This document shows positions 58,333-64,000 of a DNA stretch of 64,000 nucleotides, in pieces (the stretch's first letter is position 1; every line of letters starts with the position of its first letter). Made by a program: the position numbers and the translations under genes. The stretch comes from Patellaria atrata CBS 101060 (Eukaryota > Ascomycota > Dothideomycetes > Patellariales > Patellariaceae), in the NCBI GenBank assembly GCA_010093705.1, contig MU006091.1, positions 62,001 through 126,000 of the forward strand, written 5' to 3'. Under the pieces are notes generated by a model. The model was not told the DNA's origin and made no database searches. It saw only the letters and a list, made by a program, of their open reading frames with translations.

Positions 58333-61300
58333 ATGGCTGGGTCGCGAAAAGGCCCGTTGACAGATCAGTGGAGACCAGACGACTTGAATAGAGTCAAAGA
58401 TAGACCAAGGCTTAATCGTAGTCCTTCTCGAGAGCGGAGACGTTCACCAGCTGCCGTGCGCGGCGTGCGAGGCCACGATAGGGATCACAGGGCAAGCAGC
58501 CGCAGCGCCTTTGTAGACGACCGCATTTCTTCTAGGCATCCCAGAGGACATTCTCGCGATAGAAGCCGTAGTCGTCATCGACAGAGAAGTCGGGGAAGGC
58601 ATTCGCCATCGCCGCAAAGGGATTTGGAGGGGGATACGTACAGGCCGTCCAGGCACAGAGCCTCAAGCGGAGACAGACATACACAACAACACCGTCGACG
58701 ATACGATTCACCTTCATCGGCTAAACGTCGCCGGAGTAAAACTCCATCACCTACGAAAGAAAGCTATAGGCAGACGAAGCGTCGAAGAAGCCGTAGTCAC
58801 GAGCGTTCGTCATCTCGTACACGCATTTCTGACGCTGCTCGAGCTCATACAGATCGTGCATTCTCTCCTCGTCCTGCCCGCATCGATCGAGGCCTTTCGA
58901 GAAGGGTTTCCCCTGATTCATACATCCCTGCACCTCCTCGAAGACGCTCACGGTCAGCCGACGCACACTACAGACCTGCACCTCCGAAATTAAGGGCACG
59001 CTCCCCTACACCAGAGAGGAGACATATTTCTCGACGAGCGGAATCTCCGCTACGCCCTTCGCCTAGACGACATACCACAAGAAGACGTACACCCTCTGTA
59101 GAAAGTCGAACAAAGACCCATAAGGATTCGGTTGAGATAGGACATAGGAGGGACGCAAACGCAAGGGAACATCGACCTTTAGCACGATCACCATCGCCAC
59201 GACACCGCAGTTCCAGTCCTAGACATCGTCGAAGATCCCCTTTGCCATCTAGGCGTGACAGGAATCCATCGCCACATCCCGAGCGAACTTCCCGTCCATC
59301 CCCTCGCCGCCGCGTTTCTCGTTCACCACCTACGAAGAGTAGGAGCGCTGTAAAGGAGCATTCGCATCCAGAACGTACCCATCGTAGAGACAGATCTCCA
59401 AAAGTAAAAGCAGACTACGCCTCCGATACCGGGGAAGGAAAGATGGGCGATAGGTATATGCAGGGGCGACCTCCACAACGCCCACCCTTGGACACGCGTC
59501 ATTACTCTAATTCTCCGCCGCACATAGCGCACAACTACATGTCTCCCCAAGGTCAATCTCCTTATAGCAACAGAGGTGGATGGGGTGGACAGCATTACGG
59601 TAGTCATCAAGGGTATGTTCCTTCTATCTCAGCCTTTCGAAAACTTTACTAACGGACTCAGTTCTCCTATGCATGGCTATTCGCCGAGTCAATCACCATA
59701 TCATCAACAACATAACTATTCCCCTACGGGACCTCCCCAGGGATACTATTCGCAACCACAATACAGTGGTCCACCATCTCAACACTCTTTCCAAGGTCAG
59801 CCGTATCGTGGTAGTCAAGGAGCGTATAGGGGAAATCATTACACCACACCCGACCGTTCTTACTCTTCACGGCCGTCATCTAGTTATCCCCCTCCTGCTG
59901 CTGCGGCGGCAACACGAGGCCGTGGTAATTTTAGCAATCTATCTTGGACGCCTCAGACAGGCACCCGCGGGGGCAAACCCCCTGAGCGGGGTAGACTTCC
60001 TCTCTTGTCACAGTCTTCAACCCCAGATGCAGCAACACATGGAGCACAGGACGGTTCGAGTAATCCTGCAGAGGATGATGACAACCCGTTCCGTCCGTCG
60101 AAGGACCTTCGAGTTGAAGACCAGTCAGACCAAAAAGCAAAAGAAGAGAAACCTATGCCTCCGCCGCTCAAACCTTCAACGACAACTTCTGCAGACAAGG
60201 AGCCAAAAATCAGTTTTAGCTTGGCAAAGAAAGGAGCTGCACCTTTAGTCACGCCCAAAGCTGACCTTCTATCTCGCGACGCCGCCATTTCGAAACCCAA
60301 AGCTACCTCCCCACCTCCACATCATTCTACAAGTTCTACCAGTGGTTTGAAGTCAAGGCCTGATCCTCGTTATGAACGCAGTGAAAGATCCGACATCCGC
60401 CTCGATCGCAACGATCGGCGAGAAGCAAGATATGAACGGCCTTCAGACCCGTATTCGGATAGACGACACGAAGAGAGAAGATACGATGATAGAAGGCTAG
60501 AAGATAGAAGAGTGGAGGATAGACGCTATGATGACAAGCGCTACGATGATAGACGTTATGATGAGAAAAAGTATGAGGAAAAGAGGTCGGACTATAAACA
60601 ATCAGATGTACGTTCCCGGCGATGGCCCGACAACCGCACTGAAGCACGTCCCGAAGCACGACCTGAACCTCGACCCGAAGCACGAAAGTTTGAGAAGAGG
60701 ATTATGAGACGCCCCAAGCCGCGCCCTAAGCTTGAACCTGATTTTGCCGCATCTGAGTCCGTATACTACCGCAAACCGGGTAATGAGTCGATCGTCGGCT
60801 CAGGCACGTATGGGAAGGTATTTAAAGGGATACATGTGTACACGAAGGATACTGTCGCGCTCAAGAAGATCAGAATGGAAGGCGAACGTGATGGAGTAAG
60901 TATACTTCCACTCCTTGTTTTACACTTGCTAAATTTCCGCAGTTCCCTGTCACAGCGATCCGAGAAATCAAGCTCTTGCAATCGCTCAACCATGACAATA
61001 TTGTCAAACTGCATGAAGTCATGGTTGAACGGAACGATTGCTTCATGGTCTTCGAATATCTTTCACACGATCTTACCGGTCTCCTAAGCCATCCGAACTT
61101 CACTCTGGAGCAGGCACACAAAAAGGACCTGGCCAAGCAACTTTTTGAAGGTCTTGATTACCTCCACCGGAGGGGGGTGCTTCATCGTGATATCAAAGCT
61201 GCGAATATTCTTGTCAGTAACACAGGCCAACTTAAACTGGCCGATTTCGGTTTAGCCCGTTTCTACGCCAAGCGTGGGAAACTTGATTATACTAATCGGG

Positions 61301-61929
61301 TAATCACCATCTGGTACCGCTCGCCTGAACTTTTACTTGGAGAAACGCAGTATGGGCCAGCCGTGGATATCTGGTCTGCCGCATGTGTGATGGTCGAAAT
61401 ATTTACTGGTTCCGCGATCTTTCCTGGTGATGGTGGCGAGATCAATCAGCTCGAAAAAATATATAACGTCCTTGGAACACCGACACGAGAAGAGTGGCCG
61501 AGCATAGTAGATATGCAGTGGTTTGAGCTGCTCAGGCCGACGGAGCGCAAATCGAGTACTTTTGCCGAGAAGTATCAAGGACGGGTAACTTCGGCGGCTT
61601 TCGAGCTCCTTGAGGCAATGTTCCATTTCGATCCGTTGAAGCGCCCGGCCGCTGGAGATGTCCTAGAGCATGCATACTTCACGACCGAGGAACCAACTCC
61701 TAGGCGAGCTGTGGAACTGGAACAGGTGGAAGGCGATTTCCACGAGTTTGAAAGCAAAGCATTGAGAAAGGAAAGGGAACGGCAAGACAGAGAAGCAAGG
61801 AAATTGGCAAGGGAGGAACTTCTCAAGAAGGAATCCGAGAAGCGCCGTGCGGATGCCTCTCCAGAGCCTAAACCTGCAGCGAAGAAGCAGAGAGCCGGCG
61901 AAGATATGGACATAGTCATGGGGCTATAA
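58333..61929 (+). CDS. CTK1: CTD kinase subunit alpha (Ctk1/CDK12-type) with long RS-rich N-terminus
   Basis: Three exons (introns 59613-59661, 60896-60942) encode 1166 residues. The first 430 are Arg/Ser-rich with SPSPRH-type dipeptides like splicing factors. Next comes a Tyr/Pro/Gln-rich segment, then a charged block of RRYDDRR and RPEARPE repeats. The kinase domain covers about residues 798-1095: glycine loop GSGTYGKVF, VALKKIRM, the cyclin-binding helix FPVTAIREIKLL, HRDIKAANIL (Asp921), ADFGLAR (Asp939) and the T-loop VITIWYRSPELLLG. PVTAIRE is the Ctk1/CDK12/CDK13 variant of PSTAIRE. These kinases phosphorylate Ser2 of the RNA polymerase II tail during elongation. A Lys/Glu-rich helix closes the protein. 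The start MAGSRKG is preferred to an ATG-less upstream extension. Confidence 0.93.
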
Positions 61930-64000
61930 CCATGGTAGTTCTTTTCAACCTTATCAATGCAGTTTTAAGGGGTTGCATTCGCCGCTAAGCATCTGGCGAC
62001 ATAAGGCTCAGAGAAATGACGAGGCCGATGAGCGCTAAGCTTGTCATATTGATTTAGGAGTCGATCATTTGGACTATCTTGTATGTATAGACTCCTTTGT
62101 TTCCTTTCATAATAGCCAATTTTGCGGGTTTGGCGAAAAGCCGCAAAGGTGAAGAATCGATAACATTTATATTAAAATGAACCCATTCAATGGTCTTGAG
62201 ACGCTCCAATTAGTTAGTCTTGAACATTGTCAGCGCGCGCGCGCACCCACCTGATACCGAGGTTTAAGGCGTGCAACAAGATACTGAACACCGACAAGGC
62301 GGCAAAACATAAAAGACTTTTGTCGCTGAGTGTTGGCATTTGTCAAATTTCGGTAAGGTGCATACATGCAGGAGTGCCGAAGGTGTACGGTTGTGCAGGT
62401 TCGCATATAGCCTACAGCCGGAAGATTATTTCGGATTGCAATACGTCGATTTTGGGGGTTATCGCCTTGAATTAAGAGCACGATAAGGGTTTGTGCTCTG
62501 AGAAATACATCGACGCGGATTTGTGGAGCAAATAATGCCGTTCGTCCAAAGTGATTCGGGCCTCCGCGGCCATCATTGAAGAGAAAGGTGGCTTAGGAGA
62601 GGTCGATAAAGTACCGACAGAGTTAGCAATATCGATATCAATAGGGTTCATATCGATCTTGTTTAAAGTACCTGTTCCAAAAATACGCAGCGATGCCGTG
62701 GGCTTCCAAACCCCTGGTCGAAGAGCGTCCATCCTGACATCTTTTCGTTCCCAATTCTTCAGGTCTAGTAGGGTGCGGGTGGCGGAAGAGACCGAGCTCG
62801 ATTGCGATCAGCAGAGGTGCATCATGTTCACAGGCTGAGGTGTAAGCGCGGTAGAGGAATACGAGTTTTGGACACCCCTTCAGACTGAAAGAGGAGAGGA
62901 GCTCGGAATAGGGGGGTTCGATGGTGGTGGGATCACTGGAAAGCAAACCGAAGCTCAGGTTATAGTATATCGTCCTTCCCTTAAATTCACGAGGTACAAG
63001 TTATTTGAGAGTTGTTCGTTGAGGAAGAGTAATCTCATGTCATCTGGCGAAACCCCATCCACCCCCCTCCCCCTCCCCCCCTCCCCCCCCGGGGGGCCTG
63101 GTTTTCAAGGTATGTTAAGGTACTATCTGGATTGATGAGTCAACAGGATCAACACAATAAAGCTACCTCGTACTGAACTGTATTACACTGTATCTCATGC
63201 TTCAGGGTTCTATTGTAGATATTGTATGGGGGATGCTCAGGTGGAGGGGTATAAAGGACCTGAAGTTGGAATCGTCCCAAAGGAGGGCGGGAAACACAAT
63301 AATGGAAGTAAGGGAGGGGTAATCACAGTAAAGGTGTTGAGGTATCGCGGGGTTATCGGGATAGGCTTTTCCCCAATAGGAAGGAATCCATGCTTCGATC
63401 CGAAAGGCAACCTAACTTCAACCACAAGCCAACACACTGCATACAAACTCACAGTAGCTCTATCGTAATCTCTCTACCTCACTACCTCCATCAGAGCACC
63501 AGCCTCCGGTTCAAGCATTCTTTCCGAGCCTACATGAATGATCCTTTCGCGGAGATGATGAGGATCGCGGACCGCTCGCTTTTCGAGACGTGGACTTCTT
63601 CTACGGGATAAGAGTTAGGTCTCTCGTGCTATTCTTCGCCCGCTCAGCAGTCACCACTCGCACGACAGCAACGTCTCATCTCTCATTCAGCTTATGCGCG
63701 ATATTCTTTGCAGGAACGGTCATGCGTATGCTCCGATATTAAATTTCTCCAGCTACCAGGCAATAATAAGCCCAAATCTTCTCGTATCTGCAGTGTTCGC
63801 GTGAACTTCGCCCAACAAGCATTTTCTCTGACATCCTCACGCCGTCCCAAAGAAGCGCCAGGAAAGACAAGACTCTCTTACCCTTCTGCCACAATATATA
63901 CCGCTCGCTTCGATGTTAGTTCGCTAACTGAAGGAGCATTTCGATAGCGTGAAAACAGACTGCCGGTGTTGCTTTCATTTATCCATATTAATCTTCGTCA
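61930..64000. other. 2.1-kb right end without a recognised gene
   Basis: Frames at 62472-62732 and 62638-62946 (minus) overlap plus frame 62551-62838, and none has a known motif. A gcgcgcgcgc run lies at 62233-62242, and a C-rich/G-run tract at about 63058-63097. A 25-codon plus frame at 63534-63611 (MNDPFAEMMRIADRSLFETW) looks protein-like and could be the first exon of a gene, but I could not extend it. Confidence 0.45.
63058..63097. repeat. C-rich low-complexity tract followed by a G run
   Basis: Runs of C interrupted by single T, ending ccccccccgggggg. It is a self-complementary C8/G6 junction and a likely site of sequencing or assembly error. Confidence 0.7.

Noticed and set aside
62472-62946. 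Overlapping frames on both strands near the right end
   Set aside because: None resembles a family, and the three frames are mutually exclusive with no way to choose.
1-64000. CRISPR arrays, bacterial-type operons, rRNA operon, full transposase genes
   Set aside because: No regularly spaced direct repeats, no Shine-Dalgarno-led gene strings, no rRNA words and no transposase or reverse-transcriptase motifs were found; the genome is fungal.

Overview
The window is nuclear DNA of a filamentous ascomycete (Pezizomycotina). The evidence is short GT-AG introns of about 42-75 nt in most genes, pyrimidine-rich 5' leaders, loose gene spacing on both strands, a two-subunit type I fatty acid synthase, and typical fungal families (DUF4048, AA11 LPMO, GH3 xylosidase, Dal5-like MFS, LITAF). 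The overall look resembles Leotiomycetes, but that placement is only an impression.

Layout. 1-10 kb holds housekeeping genes: the 5' part of a Trf4/Cid14-like nucleotidyltransferase candidate, a four-exon RPB10 that no long ORF reveals, the U3 processome WD40 protein UTP17/NAN1 divergent from RPB10, a LITAF-domain protein and RTF2. 10-24 kb holds the complete fatty acid synthase: FAS1 (beta, minus) and FAS2 (alpha, plus), divergent around a 1.5-kb intergenic region. 26-30 kb is accessory in character: an MFS permease and a fast-evolving protein with a GNAT-like half. 31-40 kb is housekeeping again: EFG1, SEA4/Mio (GATOR2), TPT1 (tRNA splicing), a FIT family ER lipid protein and Rab5. 41-52.9 kb is a secreted-enzyme and decay zone: a GH3 beta-xylosidase with an apparent GC-AG intron and an XlnR-type site, two decayed or doubtful genes (one kinase-like), a MITE-like palindrome, a DUF4048 protein and an AA11 chitin-type LPMO with a C-terminal cysteine module. 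52.9-58.3 kb is gene-poor. The last gene is a CTK1/CDK12-type kinase, followed by 2 kb without a recognisable gene.

How the genes relate. RPB10, UTP17, EFG1 and TPT1 all serve RNA polymerase, ribosome or tRNA production, and SEA4 feeds amino-acid status to TORC1. FAS1 and FAS2 make the two chains of one enzyme. The GH3 and AA11 genes are secreted polysaccharide-degrading enzymes about 8 kb apart and are not a cluster in any strict sense. I found no convincing undescribed multi-gene system. The most useful results are gene models rebuilt from short exons, the GC-AG intron, the inverted-repeat element and the two decayed loci.
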